64,000 nucleotides of DNA from Sphingomonas sp. (lineage in GTDB: Bacteria; Pseudomonadota; Alphaproteobacteria; Sphingomonadales; Sphingomonadaceae). A program made the position numbers and the translations under genes. The DNA lies in NCBI GenBank assembly GCA_021732445.1, contig JAKFUZ010000002.1, forward strand, positions 124,001 to 188,000, read 5' to 3'. The first letter of the stretch is position 1. The number at the start of each line of letters is the position of its first letter. Below the pieces are notes generated by a model. It searched no databases. It had not been told where the DNA came from and saw only the letters and a list, made by a program, of their open reading frames with translations. Positions 50,363 to 59,657 of this stretch are shown in pieces.

Positions 50363-51573
50363 AACCGCCCCGGTTCGGCAATGGTCAGGATCGTAAGCGC
50401 CGAAAGCGCTGCGCGCTCGACAAGGCTGTCGATCATCAGAAATTCGTCGCTTGAATGGATGGCCCCGCCACGCGCGCCCATTGTGTCGACGACGGGCACC
50501 CCGCAAGCGGCAATGTTGTTGCCATCACACACCCCGCCCGTGTCTCGCCAGCCAATGTCGAGCCCAAGCAGCGCGCCGCATTCCTTCACCACCGCAAACA
50601 GTCGCGCGGCGCCCGCGTCGATGGGCTTGGGCGGCCGATTGAAATCGCCATGGACCGTAACGTGAACGCCGTGCGCGGCGGCTACATCCCGGGTGACGCT
50701 GGCGATGAGGGCGCGGGCGCGGGCAATGTCGCCGGCGGCTTGCGGGCGGAAATTCACCCGCAGCACGGCATGATCGGGCACCACATTATTTGGCCCGCCG
50801 CCGTCGATACGCGCGGGATTTACCGACAGGGTGGGCGAGCGGGCATCGCTCAGCGCCAGCGCAATGGCAGCCGCCGAGACGATTGCGTTGCGGCCGTCCT
50901 GCGGGTTGCGGCCGGCATGGGCGCTGGTGCCGCGCACGGTGATGGAAAAATTCCCCGTGCCACCGCGCGCGCCGGCAAGGGTGCCATCGGGCAGCGCAGG
51001 CTCATAGGTGAGCGCGGCCAGCTTGCCGTGCGCGGCACTGGCGATCAGCGGCGCCGACGATAGCGAGCCGGTCTCCTCGTCTGAATTGAGCAGCACCTGA
51101 TAGCCGATGCGCGGAGCCAGCGGGCTTGCCTCCACCGCTTTCAGCGCGGCCAGCATCAGCGCGATGCCGCCCTTCATATCGGCAACGCCAGGCCCGTTCA
51201 GCACACCGGGCGCGCGCCAGTCGAGCGCCTGAAAGCTATGGTCAGCGCCAAACACCGTGTCCATATGCCCGGTGAACAGCAATTGCAGCGGCGCGTGCGG
51301 CCGCACGGTGGCCAGCAAATGTTGACCATGGTCGATGGCGCGGACCGATCCGTCGGCCGCAACCGCATCGACCGGCGCTGCATCGTGGAGCGCGACATCG
51401 CCGGGCAGCGCGGCAAACGCGTCGGCGAGCAGTGCCGCCATGGTCGCCAGCCCGGCAAGGTTGCGGGTGCCAGAATTCACTTGCGCCCAACGCTCGACCT
51501 GCGCGAGCATCGGTTCTGCTGCAAGGCGTTCGGTGAGCGCTGCAACATCGCGTGGGGCAAAGCCGGTCGCCAT
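50359..51573 (-). CDS. M20 family metallohydrolase (carboxypeptidase G2-like) in the ast block
   Basis: A 404-aa di-zinc hydrolase. Metal ligands: His in FTGHMDTVFG (about residue 100), Asp in PGVADMKGG, the catalytic Glu with a second Glu in NSDEETGS, and a C-terminal His in AIHSSDEF. The dimerisation domain (GTSAHAGRNPQDG) is present. CPG2-type members cleave acyl-glutamates. Coupled to astA by ATGA, it could cleave N-succinylglutamate in place of AstE, which is not seen here; that is inference. No signal peptide. Confidence 0.85.
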   Translation of the reverse strand: MATGFAPRDVAALTERLAAEPMLAQVERWAQVNSGTRNLAGLATMAALLADAFAALPGDVALHDAAPVDAVAADGSVRAIDHGQHLLATVRPHAPLQLLFTGHMDTVFGADHSFQALDWRAPGVLNGPGVADMKGGIALMLAALKAVEASPLAPRIGYQVLLNSDEETGSLSSAPLIASAAHGKLAALTYEPALPDGTLAGARGGTGNFSITVRGTSAHAGRNPQDGRNAIVSAAAIALALSDARSPTLSVNPARIDGGGPNNVVPDHAVLRVNFRPQAAGDIARARALIASVTRDVAAAHGVHVTVHGDFNRPPKPIDAGAARLFAVVKECGALLGLDIGWRDTGGVCDGNNIAACGVPVVDTMGARGGAIHSSDEFLMIDSLVERAALSALTILTIAEPGRL

Positions 51574-51576
51574 GGG

Positions 51577-52059
51577 TCAGCCCTCCAGATGGGCGGCGAA
51601 ACACGCCATGACGTCAACATAAAGCTGGCGTTTGAAGGGCACCGCAAGCGCCACGACATCGGCTGGAGTTGCCCAGCGCCAGGCACAAAATTCCTGATGC
51701 GCGGTGGCAATGTTCACATCGGCGTCCGTTCCGTAGAACCGGTAAAGGAACCAGCGTTGCCGCTGCCCACGCCATTTGCCGTGCCAAACTTTGCCAATCA
51801 GCGCCTCGGGCAGGTCATAGAAAAATTCACGCTCCGTGGCCCCCAGCAGTGCCACCTTGCCCGGCGCAATACCGGTTTCCTCGCCCAGCTCGCGCAGTGC
51901 CGCTGTCTGCGCGTCCTCGCCGGGGTCGATGCCACCTTGCGGCAACTGCCAGGCCTCTACCGCCGAATCGAGGCGCTGGCCGATGAACAGATGGCGCTCA
52001 GCGTTCATCACCATGATACCGGCACAGGGACGATAGGGTAACGCGTCGATTGCCGTCAC
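51577..52059 (-). CDS. rppH: RNA pyrophosphohydrolase (Nudix)
   Basis: Removes pyrophosphate from the 5' end of RNA and starts mRNA decay (160 aa). The Nudix box runs GGIDPGEDAQTAALRELGEETGI (23 residues in full, about 42-64; key residues are the two Gly, Arg and three Glu). PYRPCAGIMVMN at the start, and EAWQLPQGGID and GKWRGQRQRWFLYRF, are typical of RppH rather than other Nudix proteins. It overlaps the hydrolase gene by ATGA and is 3 bp before the M20 gene. Confidence 0.93.
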   Translation of the reverse strand: MTAIDALPYRPCAGIMVMNAERHLFIGQRLDSAVEAWQLPQGGIDPGEDAQTAALRELGEETGIAPGKVALLGATEREFFYDLPEALIGKVWHGKWRGQRQRWFLYRFYGTDADVNIATAHQEFCAWRWATPADVVALAVPFKRQLYVDVMACFAAHLEG

Positions 52060-53024
52060 GCATCGGCGCCTTGTGCTGGAGCGCTTTCGGCAATCATCGC
52101 CTTAAGCACCGCAAGCGCGCCTGCCACATCCTGCGCCGACGACGGGATGGCCTTGCGCAGGGTGATATGGCCATGAATATTGCCCACGGCCTCACGGTAG
52201 ACGGTCGGCACGCCCTGCGCGATGAGCGCGGCGGCATAGGCACGCCCCTGGTCGCGCAGCGGATCGAGCCCGGCGGTCAGTACCAGCGTTGGTGGCATGT
52301 CGTGATGCGCGCCATTGATCGGTCGGCCACGCCAATGTTCTGGATCGGGGGCATAGGCGGCCTCGAAATAGGCCATCGCATCGCGCGTCAACAAGCGGCC
52401 CTCGTTGAACAGCTCGAACGACGCATATTGCTCAGCCGCGCCGACCGTTGGATAAATGGGAAACTGCGCAATGACGGGTACGGCCGCCGGCGCATCGCGC
52501 AGCGCCATGGCGGTCACGATGGTAAGCGCGCCGCCCGCGCTGTCGCCCATCAGCACCAGGCCCGTGGGCGACAGGCCAAGCACTTCTGGCCCTTGCGCAA
52601 CGAAGCGCGCGGCCGCTTCGCAATCATCGGGCGCGGCGGGGAAGGGGTGCTCGGGCGCCAGACGATAATCGACGGCAACCACAGGCAGGTCCAGCACGCG
52701 CGACACTTCGGCGCAAAAACTTGCATGGGTGTCGAGATCGCCAATCACAAAGCCGCCGCCGTGGAAGAAAACGACCACCGGCCCCGGGCCGCGCGCCGCG
52801 CGACAATCGAACAGCCGCAACGCGATGTCACCGCCGGGGCCGGGTGCCACGGCATCTTTCGTCACCGCGAGCGTGCCCAGCGGAAGATCGGCAATGTCCT
52901 TCATCGCCGAATAGGCCGCGCGCGCTGCCGGTGGGGCCATCTCGTGCGTTTTGGGGCCCGGGAAATTATTCAAAAAGGCAAGGAACTGTGCGACATCGGG
53001 TCGGACGAAATGCTCGGTCACCAT
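52056..53024 (-). CDS. alpha/beta hydrolase, hormone-sensitive-lipase type
   Basis: A 322-aa esterase or lipase. The oxyanion motif HGGGFVIGDLDTH (about residue 85) and nucleophile elbow GDSAGG (about 158) mark the HSL (bacterial family IV) group; the Asp of the triad is in DPLRDQG and the His in GNIHGHI. The start at 53024 (MVTEHFVRPDV) has a good AGGAG site. The substrate is unknown. It opens the minus-strand run ending in the CysQ-like gene and is divergent from korA across 263 bp. Confidence 0.9.
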   Translation of the reverse strand: MVTEHFVRPDVAQFLAFLNNFPGPKTHEMAPPAARAAYSAMKDIADLPLGTLAVTKDAVAPGPGGDIALRLFDCRAARGPGPVVVFFHGGGFVIGDLDTHASFCAEVSRVLDLPVVAVDYRLAPEHPFPAAPDDCEAAARFVAQGPEVLGLSPTGLVLMGDSAGGALTIVTAMALRDAPAAVPVIAQFPIYPTVGAAEQYASFELFNEGRLLTRDAMAYFEAAYAPDPEHWRGRPINGAHHDMPPTLVLTAGLDPLRDQGRAYAAALIAQGVPTVYREAVGNIHGHITLRKAIPSSAQDVAGALAVLKAMIAESAPAQGADA

Positions 53025-53287
53025 CACTCTCCTGCGGCTTTCACCAAGGTTATGCCACAACGCGGCCGGCCCTGATTAGGCGGCATCGGCGGCCGCGTCC
53101 ATGGTGTGGCCGCCATCTGGCGGGCCCGCGGTCGCACAGCGGTTAGCGGGCTCATGTCCGCCGCCGCCGCCCGTCACTCGCCCGAAATGGGTGTTCAAAT
53201 AGTATCAATTTTGGCGACACCCGCATTTTCTACCTTGGGCTTGGGCCAAAGCGCGCCTAGACCGCCGTCGAATTTGTTTGCAGGACG

Positions 53288-55162
53288 ATGACAATGGCAA
53301 CAGCCGCCAAGCCTCCGCTGCCCAGTGACGCAGCCCCTTTGCCCGTATCGGAATCGGTGGTGGTCAGGTTCGCGGGCGACTCGGGCGACGGGATGCAGCT
53401 CACGGGCGGGCAGTTTACGCTGTCGACGGCGCTCGCCAGCAATGATTTTGCGACGTTTCCTGACTTTCCGGCGGAAATTCGCGCACCGCAGGGCACGTTG
53501 TTCGGGGTGTCCGCCTTCCAGATCAACTTTGGTTCGGGCGAGGTGGATACGGCCGGTGACCAGCCCGATGTGTTGATCGCGATGAACCCGGCAGCGCTCA
53601 AGACCAATGTCGAGCAGCTCAAGGCCGGCGGGCTCATCATCGCCGATGAGGGGGAATTTGGGGAGCGCAACCTTGCCAAGGCGAAATACGCCGGCAACCC
53701 GCTTGACGATGACAGCCTGTCAAAATGGCAGGTGCTGAAGCTCAACATCTCGCAAATGACGCTGGATTCCGTGAGGCCCTTTGGCCTTGGCAACAAGGAG
53801 GCTTTGCGCTGCAAGAATATGTGGACGCTGGGGCTGGCGTTGTGGATGTTCGACCGCGACCGGGCGCCGGTCGTCGCCTGGCTGAATGCCAAATTCGCCA
53901 AAAAGCCGGTGCTGGCTGAAGCGAATATCGCCGCGCTGAATGCCGGCCATGCCTATGGCGAAACGGCCGAGCTTTCCGGCCCGATGAAGCAGCATCATAT
54001 TGGTGCTGCGCCCGCTGATCCGGGGCTGTACCGCACGGTGACGGGTGCCGAATCGATTTCGCTCGGGCTGGTGGCGGGCGCGCAGCTTGCCGGGCTGAAA
54101 ATGTTCTTTGGCGGCTATCCGATCACGCCGGCATCCGCCATTTTGCACCATCTTTCGGGGCTCAAGGAATATGGGATCACCACCTTCCAGGCCGAAGACG
54201 AGATTGCCGCCATCGCCTCTGCGATCGGCGCCTCCTATGCGGGGCAACTTGGCGTCACGTCGTCATCGGGGCCGGGCATCGCGCTGAAGGGCGAAGCGAT
54301 GGGGCTTGCCATCATGACCGAGCTGCCGCTCGTTATCATCAATTCGCAGCGCGGCGGGCCGTCTACCGGCTTGCCGACCAAGACCGAGCAGTCGGATCTC
54401 TATCAGGCGGTGTACGGTCGCAATGGCGACGCGCCTATGCCAGTCATCGCTGCTCGCTCACCCGCAGACGCGTTTGACTGCGCGATCGAGGCGGTGCGGA
54501 TCGCCACGCACTATATGACGCCCGTCATGTTGCTTACCGACGGCTATATCGCCAACGCCGCCGAGCCTTGGCGAGTGCCCGACATGAGCAGCTACCCGCC
54601 ATTTCCCGTTACCTTTCTCGACAAGGTGCCGGAGGGCGGCTTCAAGCCCTATGGTCGGGATGCAAAACTTGCCCGCCCCTGGGTGAAGCCCGGCACACCC
54701 GGCCTGCTCCACCGCATTGGCGGCATCGAAAAGGCGGTCGATACTGGCAACATCGATTATGGCGCGGCGAACCATCAGGCGATGACGGATATTCGCCAGA
54801 ACAAGGTGCTGGGCGTCGAGGTGCCCGATCAGTCAGTGGCGCTGGGCGCTGCGGATGACGTGCTGGTCGTGGTCGGCTGGGGTTCCACCTATGGGCCGAT
54901 CCACCAGGCAGTCCGCCGGGCGCGGGCACGGGGCTTGCGCGTGGCGCATGTCCATTTGCGCCACATCTGGCCGATGCCCAAAAATCTTGGCAGCTTGCTA
55001 AAGGGATACCAGCATATCCTCGTGCCCGAAATGAACACGGGCCAGTTGAAAACCGTGCTGCGCGACCAGTTTCTGGTCGATGCGCGCCCGCTCAACAAGG
55101 TTTCCGGCCAGCCGTTCCGCATCGCCGAGATTGAGGCGGCGATTGACCGCGTGCTTGCCTGA
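53288..55162 (+). CDS. korA: 2-oxoacid:acceptor oxidoreductase, alpha subunit with fused gamma domain
   Basis: Part of a thiamine-diphosphate ferredoxin oxidoreductase, probably for 2-oxoglutarate (624 aa). The N-terminal gamma domain (about 20-210) has VVRFAGDSGDGMQLTGGQF; the alpha domain follows, with FGGYPITPASAILHHL and TSSSGPGIALKGEAMG, and a transketolase C-like part with VVGWGSTYGPI. Two ATGs six bases apart (53288, 53294) could serve as start. korB follows 40 bp behind. No delta (ferredoxin-like) subunit is encoded nearby. Confidence 0.92.
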   Translation: MTMATAAKPPLPSDAAPLPVSESVVVRFAGDSGDGMQLTGGQFTLSTALASNDFATFPDFPAEIRAPQGTLFGVSAFQINFGSGEVDTAGDQPDVLIAMNPAALKTNVEQLKAGGLIIADEGEFGERNLAKAKYAGNPLDDDSLSKWQVLKLNISQMTLDSVRPFGLGNKEALRCKNMWTLGLALWMFDRDRAPVVAWLNAKFAKKPVLAEANIAALNAGHAYGETAELSGPMKQHHIGAAPADPGLYRTVTGAESISLGLVAGAQLAGLKMFFGGYPITPASAILHHLSGLKEYGITTFQAEDEIAAIASAIGASYAGQLGVTSSSGPGIALKGEAMGLAIMTELPLVIINSQRGGPSTGLPTKTEQSDLYQAVYGRNGDAPMPVIAARSPADAFDCAIEAVRIATHYMTPVMLLTDGYIANAAEPWRVPDMSSYPPFPVTFLDKVPEGGFKPYGRDAKLARPWVKPGTPGLLHRIGGIEKAVDTGNIDYGAANHQAMTDIRQNKVLGVEVPDQSVALGAADDVLVVVGWGSTYGPIHQAVRRARARGLRVAHVHLRHIWPMPKNLGSLLKGYQHILVPEMNTGQLKTVLRDQFLVDARPLNKVSGQPFRIAEIEAAIDRVLA

Positions 55163-55202
55163 TACGCCCCTGCCCACATATTTTGCCAACCGGATCCATA
55201 TC

Positions 55203-56240
55203 ATGAACGAGATGACCCGCATAACCACCCTGAAAGACTGGGAAACCGACCAGGAAGTGCGCTGGTGCCCCGGTTGCGGCGACTATGCCATTTTGAAGGC
55301 GGTGCAGCGCACCATGCCTGAGATTGGCGCTGCGCCCGAAAACACGGTGTTCGTGTCGGGCATCGGCTGCTCCTCTCGCTTTCCCTATTACATGGAAACT
55401 TATGGCTTCCACACCATCCACGGCCGCGCGCCGGCGGTGGCAACGGGCGTAAAGCTTGCCAATCCCGAGCTTGATGTGTGGATCATCACCGGGGATGGCG
55501 ACGCGCTGTCGATTGGCGGCAACCACACCATGCACTTGCTGCGGCGCAACCTGAACTGCCAGGTGCTGCTGTTCAACAACGAGATTTATGGCCTGACCAA
55601 GGGGCAATATTCTCCAACGTCGCGGATTGGTACGCGAAGCCCGTCGACACCCTATGGCTCGGTCGATCGCCCGGCCAGCCCGTGCGCCTTTGCGCTCGGG
55701 TCGGGCGCCCGGTTCGTTGCGCGCGGCATCGACACGCACAAGAATTTGGGTGGCGTGTTGAAGGCTGCCTATCACCACAGGGGCGCGGCCTTCATCGAGA
55801 TATTCCAGAACTGCATCGTTTATAATGACGAGGTGTTTGAAGACTTCACCGCTAAAGCCAATGCATCCGAACACCAGCTTTGGCTGGAAAACGGCAAGCC
55901 AATGCTGTTCGCGGGCGGCGCCAGAGGCATCGCCATTGACCACAAGACGCTTACACCTGTCGTTGTCGATGTGACCGGTGGTGACTGGCAAGCCGCGGGT
56001 GTCGTGGTGCATGATGTGACCAACCGGACTGTCGCGCACATGCTGGTGGAACTGCGCTTTGGTGATTTCCCGATGGCGCTGGGCGTGCTCTATGATGATC
56101 CGCGCCCGACCTTTGAGGCTGCCGTGGTCGAGCAAAACCGCTCGGTCTCATCGGGCAAGACGCCTGATCTGCAAAAGCTGGTTGCCAGGGGGCAGACGTG
56201 GCAGGTCGGCGCGGCGGACAGCGGCGGGCACGCGGCCTGA
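55203..56240 (+). CDS. korB: 2-oxoacid:acceptor oxidoreductase, beta subunit
   Basis: Thiamine-diphosphate-binding subunit (345 aa). The start is the ATG at 55203 (MNEMTRITTLKDWETDQE). The WCPGCGDYAIL motif and SGIGCSSRF give cluster cysteines, and TGDGDALSIGGNHTMH with LFNNEIYGLTKGQYSPTS is the TDP-Mg motif. KDWETDQEVRWCPGCGD is the 2-oxoglutarate type found also in aerobic Bacteroidetes and alphaproteobacteria. The photolyase gene starts 26 bp behind. Confidence 0.93.
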   Translation: MNEMTRITTLKDWETDQEVRWCPGCGDYAILKAVQRTMPEIGAAPENTVFVSGIGCSSRFPYYMETYGFHTIHGRAPAVATGVKLANPELDVWIITGDGDALSIGGNHTMHLLRRNLNCQVLLFNNEIYGLTKGQYSPTSRIGTRSPSTPYGSVDRPASPCAFALGSGARFVARGIDTHKNLGGVLKAAYHHRGAAFIEIFQNCIVYNDEVFEDFTAKANASEHQLWLENGKPMLFAGGARGIAIDHKTLTPVVVDVTGGDWQAAGVVVHDVTNRTVAHMLVELRFGDFPMALGVLYDDPRPTFEAAVVEQNRSVSSGKTPDLQKLVARGQTWQVGAADSGGHAA

Positions 56241-56266
56241 TCGAGGCCGAGGCGGCGCCCCCCGGC

Positions 56267-57640
56267 ATGACGGCACCGTCGATTGTCTGGTTCCGCCGCG
56301 ACTTGCGGCTGGCGGATCAGGCCGCGCTGCTTGCAGGCGCCGCGCAGGGGCCCGTAATTCCGGTATTCGTGCTCGACGATGAAGCCCCGCGCCACCGCAA
56401 AATGGGCAGTGCCAGCCGCTGGTGGCTGCATCACAGCCTTGATCGTCTGGGGGAGGCGCTTGCGGCACGCGGCGCGCGACTGATTTTGCGCCGGGGCAAG
56501 GCCGAAGAGGTGCTGGCGGCAATGGTCGCCGAAACCGGCGCTGCCCGCATTCATTGCCTGCGCCATTATGAACCATGGTGGCGAAATGCCGAGGCAGCGC
56601 TGGGCAAGCGGGTCGAACTGGTCCGGCATGACGGAAATTACCTGCGTCCGCCGGGCACCGTGCTCACAGGGGGCGGTGCGCCCTATAAAATCTATACGCC
56701 GTTCTGGCGCGCGCTGCTTGGCCAATTGCCGCCCGACGCGCCAGCCGAGCCCCCCGCGCGGCTGACCGGGCCGGGCCACTGGCCGGAAAGCGAAACGCTT
56801 TCCGACTGGGCGCTGTTGCCCGCCACGCCGGACTGGGCGGCGGGATTTGCGGCCGAATGGACACCGGGAGAAGCGGGTGCGCGCCATAACCTCGCGCGAT
56901 TTTTGCCGCTCGCCGCCGATTATGGCGCGGCGCGCAATCTTCCGGACATTGCCGGCACGTCACGCCTGTCGCCGCATCTTCACTTTGGCGAGCTTTCGGC
57001 GGCGACCGTCTGGCACGCGCTGGCCGATGCCGGCGGGACGGTGGACAGGTTTCTGGGCGAGCTTGGCTGGCGCGATTATGCGCAGAACATCATTTTACAG
57101 CTTCCCGATTATGGTGGCCGCAACGCGCGCTCGGCGTTTGACGAATTTCCATGGCGCAGTGGTGCAGACGCCGATGCCGATCTTTGCGCCTGGCAGCGCG
57201 GGGAGACGGGCTATCCCATCGTCGATGCCGGGATGCGCCAGCTCTGGGCGACGGGGTGGATGCACAACCGGGTGCGGATGATCGCGGCGTCGTTCGTCAT
57301 CAAGCACCTGCTCATCGACTGGCGGCGGGGAGAGGCATGGTTCTGGGATACGCTGGTCGATGCCGATTACGGGTCAAACGCGGTCAACTGGCAATGGTCG
57401 GCGGGCACGGGTGTGGATTCAAACATGTTCGTGCGAATCATGGCACCACTCAGCCAATCCGAGAAATTCGGCGCGGCGGGTTATATCCGCCGTTGGGTGC
57501 CCGAGCTCGCAGCACTGCCTGACGCGGCCATTCATGATCCGGACGAAAGCGGGTGCCGCCCCGCGACCTACCCACCCAAGCGCATCGGCCACCGCGAAGC
57601 GCGGGCACGCGCGCTGTCTGCCGCCCATAAGGCGCGATAG
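56267..57640 (+). CDS. phrB: deoxyribodipyrimidine photolyase
   Basis: Light-driven repair of cyclobutane pyrimidine dimers (457 aa). The start at 56267 gives MTAPSIVWFRRDLRLADQ. The antenna domain is followed by the FAD domain with SRLSPHLHFGELS, ELGWRDYAQ, the GYPIVDAGMRQLWATGWMHNR signature (about 335-355), and DADYGSNAVNWQW. These mark the class I CPD group. It is 26 bp after korB and 12 bp before the cyclopropane synthase gene. Confidence 0.95.
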   Translation: MTAPSIVWFRRDLRLADQAALLAGAAQGPVIPVFVLDDEAPRHRKMGSASRWWLHHSLDRLGEALAARGARLILRRGKAEEVLAAMVAETGAARIHCLRHYEPWWRNAEAALGKRVELVRHDGNYLRPPGTVLTGGGAPYKIYTPFWRALLGQLPPDAPAEPPARLTGPGHWPESETLSDWALLPATPDWAAGFAAEWTPGEAGARHNLARFLPLAADYGAARNLPDIAGTSRLSPHLHFGELSAATVWHALADAGGTVDRFLGELGWRDYAQNIILQLPDYGGRNARSAFDEFPWRSGADADADLCAWQRGETGYPIVDAGMRQLWATGWMHNRVRMIAASFVIKHLLIDWRRGEAWFWDTLVDADYGSNAVNWQWSAGTGVDSNMFVRIMAPLSQSEKFGAAGYIRRWVPELAALPDAAIHDPDESGCRPATYPPKRIGHREARARALSAAHKAR

Positions 57641-57652
57641 GAGCCCGGCCGC

Positions 57653-58930
57653 GTGATGCCATCACCGCCCACCGCCGATACCGCCGGCGCCCCGCTCCGG
57701 CAGGGCAAGCAGCCCCACCGCCACGGCAGTGGCTGGCTTGCCTTGCTTGCGCCGCTGTTCGTCCGCGTGCTTGACGGGCTTGATGCCGGGCTGGCGCAGG
57801 GCAGCCTCGACGTGAGACTGCCAGACGGCCGCAGCCGTGTTCTGGGAGGGCGGGCGCCGGGGCCGGTCGCGGTGGTCGCGCTGCATAGCTGGCGAGCGCT
57901 GTTGCGGCTGGTGAGCGGTGGCTCGGTCGGCTGGTATGAGGCCTGGGCCAACGCAGAATGGTCAAGCCCCGATCCGGTGGCGTTGTTCGCCCTGTTTGGC
58001 GCCAATCGCCACACGCTGGGGAACCGTGCGCGCGCCAGCGGGCTGGGGCGCGTGGTGCGCCGCGTGGCGCATATGCTGCGCCGTAACTCGCCGGGTGGCG
58101 CGCGCCGCAACGTGCACGCGCATTATGACCTCGGCAATGACTTTTACGCCGCCTGGCTCGATGAGGGCCTGACCTATTCAAGCGCGCAGTTCGCAACAAT
58201 TTGTGACCCTGCCGAGCCGATGGCCGACGCGCAAAACCGCAAGCTCGCCGCCATGCTGGATCGTACGGCAACCGTGCCTGGCGAGCGGATTCTCGAAATC
58301 GGCTGTGGCTGGGGAGCGTTTGTGCTGCACGCGGCGCATGCGGGGCGCGATGTCGAGGCCATCACGCTGTCGGTGGAGCAACTGCGCACAGTGACCCGCA
58401 GAATTGCCAGCGAGGTTCCCGGTCGCGCCACCGTGCGGTTGAGCGATTACCGCAAGGTCAGCGGCTGCTACGACGCCGTGGTGAGCATCGAAATGGTCGA
58501 AGCGGTCGGGCAGGAATATTGGGCAGAGTATTTGCGGGTCATTGCCGCCGCGCTGAAGCCGGGCGGGCGGGCGGCCATTCAGTTCATCAGCATTGATGAC
58601 GCGATCTTCGATGCCTATGCCCGCAATGTCGACTTTATTCAGGCTTATGTTTTTCCCGGCGGCATGTTGCTGTCCGAAGCGCGGTTTCGCGCGGCCGCCA
58701 CGGCGGCGAGGCTGGAATGGCGCGACCAGCACCGGTTTGGCGCTCATTATGCCGAGACGCTGCGCCGCTGGCGGCTGGCCTTTGACGAAGCGGCAAACGA
58801 CGAGCGGTTGCCGGCGCGTTTCGACGACGAACGCGCCGCCCTGTGGCGCTATTACCTGATGTATTGCGAGGGCGGCTTCCGGGGCGGCGGCATAGAGGTG
58901 TCGCAGGTGACACTCGTCAAGCCGGGTTAG
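57653..58930 (+). CDS. cfa: cyclopropane-fatty-acyl-phospholipid synthase
   Basis: SAM-dependent methylation of membrane lipid double bonds (425 aa). NVHAHYDLGNDFYAAWLD and LTYSSAQF lead to the SAM loop EIGCGWGAF near residue 220; SIEMVEAVGQEYW holds the bicarbonate-binding Glu, and DFIQAYVFPGGMLLS and YYLMYCEGGF complete the family pattern. The start is GTG 57653 or the next codon, ATG 57656. Its end overlaps the SDR gene on the other strand by 4 bases. Together with phrB it forms a stress-protection pair. Confidence 0.94.
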   Translation: MMPSPPTADTAGAPLRQGKQPHRHGSGWLALLAPLFVRVLDGLDAGLAQGSLDVRLPDGRSRVLGGRAPGPVAVVALHSWRALLRLVSGGSVGWYEAWANAEWSSPDPVALFALFGANRHTLGNRARASGLGRVVRRVAHMLRRNSPGGARRNVHAHYDLGNDFYAAWLDEGLTYSSAQFATICDPAEPMADAQNRKLAAMLDRTATVPGERILEIGCGWGAFVLHAAHAGRDVEAITLSVEQLRTVTRRIASEVPGRATVRLSDYRKVSGCYDAVVSIEMVEAVGQEYWAEYLRVIAAALKPGGRAAIQFISIDDAIFDAYARNVDFIQAYVFPGGMLLSEARFRAAATAARLEWRDQHRFGAHYAETLRRWRLAFDEAANDERLPARFDDERAALWRYYLMYCEGGFRGGGIEVSQVTLVKPG

Positions 58931-59640
58931 GCGATGCGTTCGACATGCCCGTCGGGAAAATCGCCAGCCAGCAGTGCGGTAATCCGCCTGGCAACATCCT
59001 CGGGCGGTTTTACTGAAGCGGGGTCTTCGCCCGGATAAGCGCGCGCGCGCATTGCGGTGCGGGTGGCGCCGGGGTCAACAAGCGCGGTCCGGATATTGGT
59101 GACATTGGCGACTTCCTTGCCATAGCTTTGCACGATGGCCTCAAACGCCGCCTTTGATGCGCCATATTCCCCCCAATAAGCGCGCGGCGCGCGGGCGACG
59201 CCGGTGGTGAGCCCCACCACGCGGCCCCGAGGTGATTTGCGCAGCATCGCATCGAACGCGGTCAGCAGCGCCACCTGGGCGCTCACATTCAGCGTCAGGA
59301 TGCGCGCGAGATCCTTGGGGTCGATGGCCGACACCGCGCCAAGGGTGCCAAGCGTTGCGGCGTTGAGCACCAATATGTCGAGCGCCGGCCAGCGACCTTC
59401 CAGCGCCGTGGCCAGCCGCGCGATCGCATTGTCCTGAGCAAGGTCGAGCGGGGCGATGGTCGCGGTGCCGCCCCCTGCGTGGATCGCTTCCTCCACCTCC
59501 TCAAGCCCGCCATTGGTGCGCGCGGTCAGCACCACATGCGCCCCGGCCGAAGCCAGCGCCCTGGCGGTGGCGGCGCCAATGCCGCGGCTGGCGCCGGTTA
59601 CAAGCGCAAGGCGGTTGGCAAGCGGTTTGTCCTCAGTCAT
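58927..59640 (-). CDS. short-chain dehydrogenase/reductase
   Basis: A 237-aa SDR of unknown substrate starting MTEDKPLANRLALVTGASRG. The cofactor loop TGASRGIGAATARAL, NAATLG in place of NNAG, and the catalytic YGASKAAFE are seen. The catalytic Ser is replaced by Thr in GLTTGVARAP, which some SDRs accept. It follows purF by 17 bp on the same strand; the pair is common in sphingomonads, but a functional link to purine synthesis is not known to me. Confidence 0.88.
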   Translation of the reverse strand: MTEDKPLANRLALVTGASRGIGAATARALASAGAHVVLTARTNGGLEEVEEAIHAGGGTATIAPLDLAQDNAIARLATALEGRWPALDILVLNAATLGTLGAVSAIDPKDLARILTLNVSAQVALLTAFDAMLRKSPRGRVVGLTTGVARAPRAYWGEYGASKAAFEAIVQSYGKEVANVTNIRTALVDPGATRTAMRARAYPGEDPASVKPPEDVARRITALLAGDFPDGHVERIA

Positions 59641-59657
59641 CGCCAATACTCGTGTGG

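Noticed and set aside
56230..56266. TGATC sequence before phrB as a sigma-E promoter
   Set aside because: It is formed by the korB stop codon and no TAxxT-type -10 box lies at the right distance.
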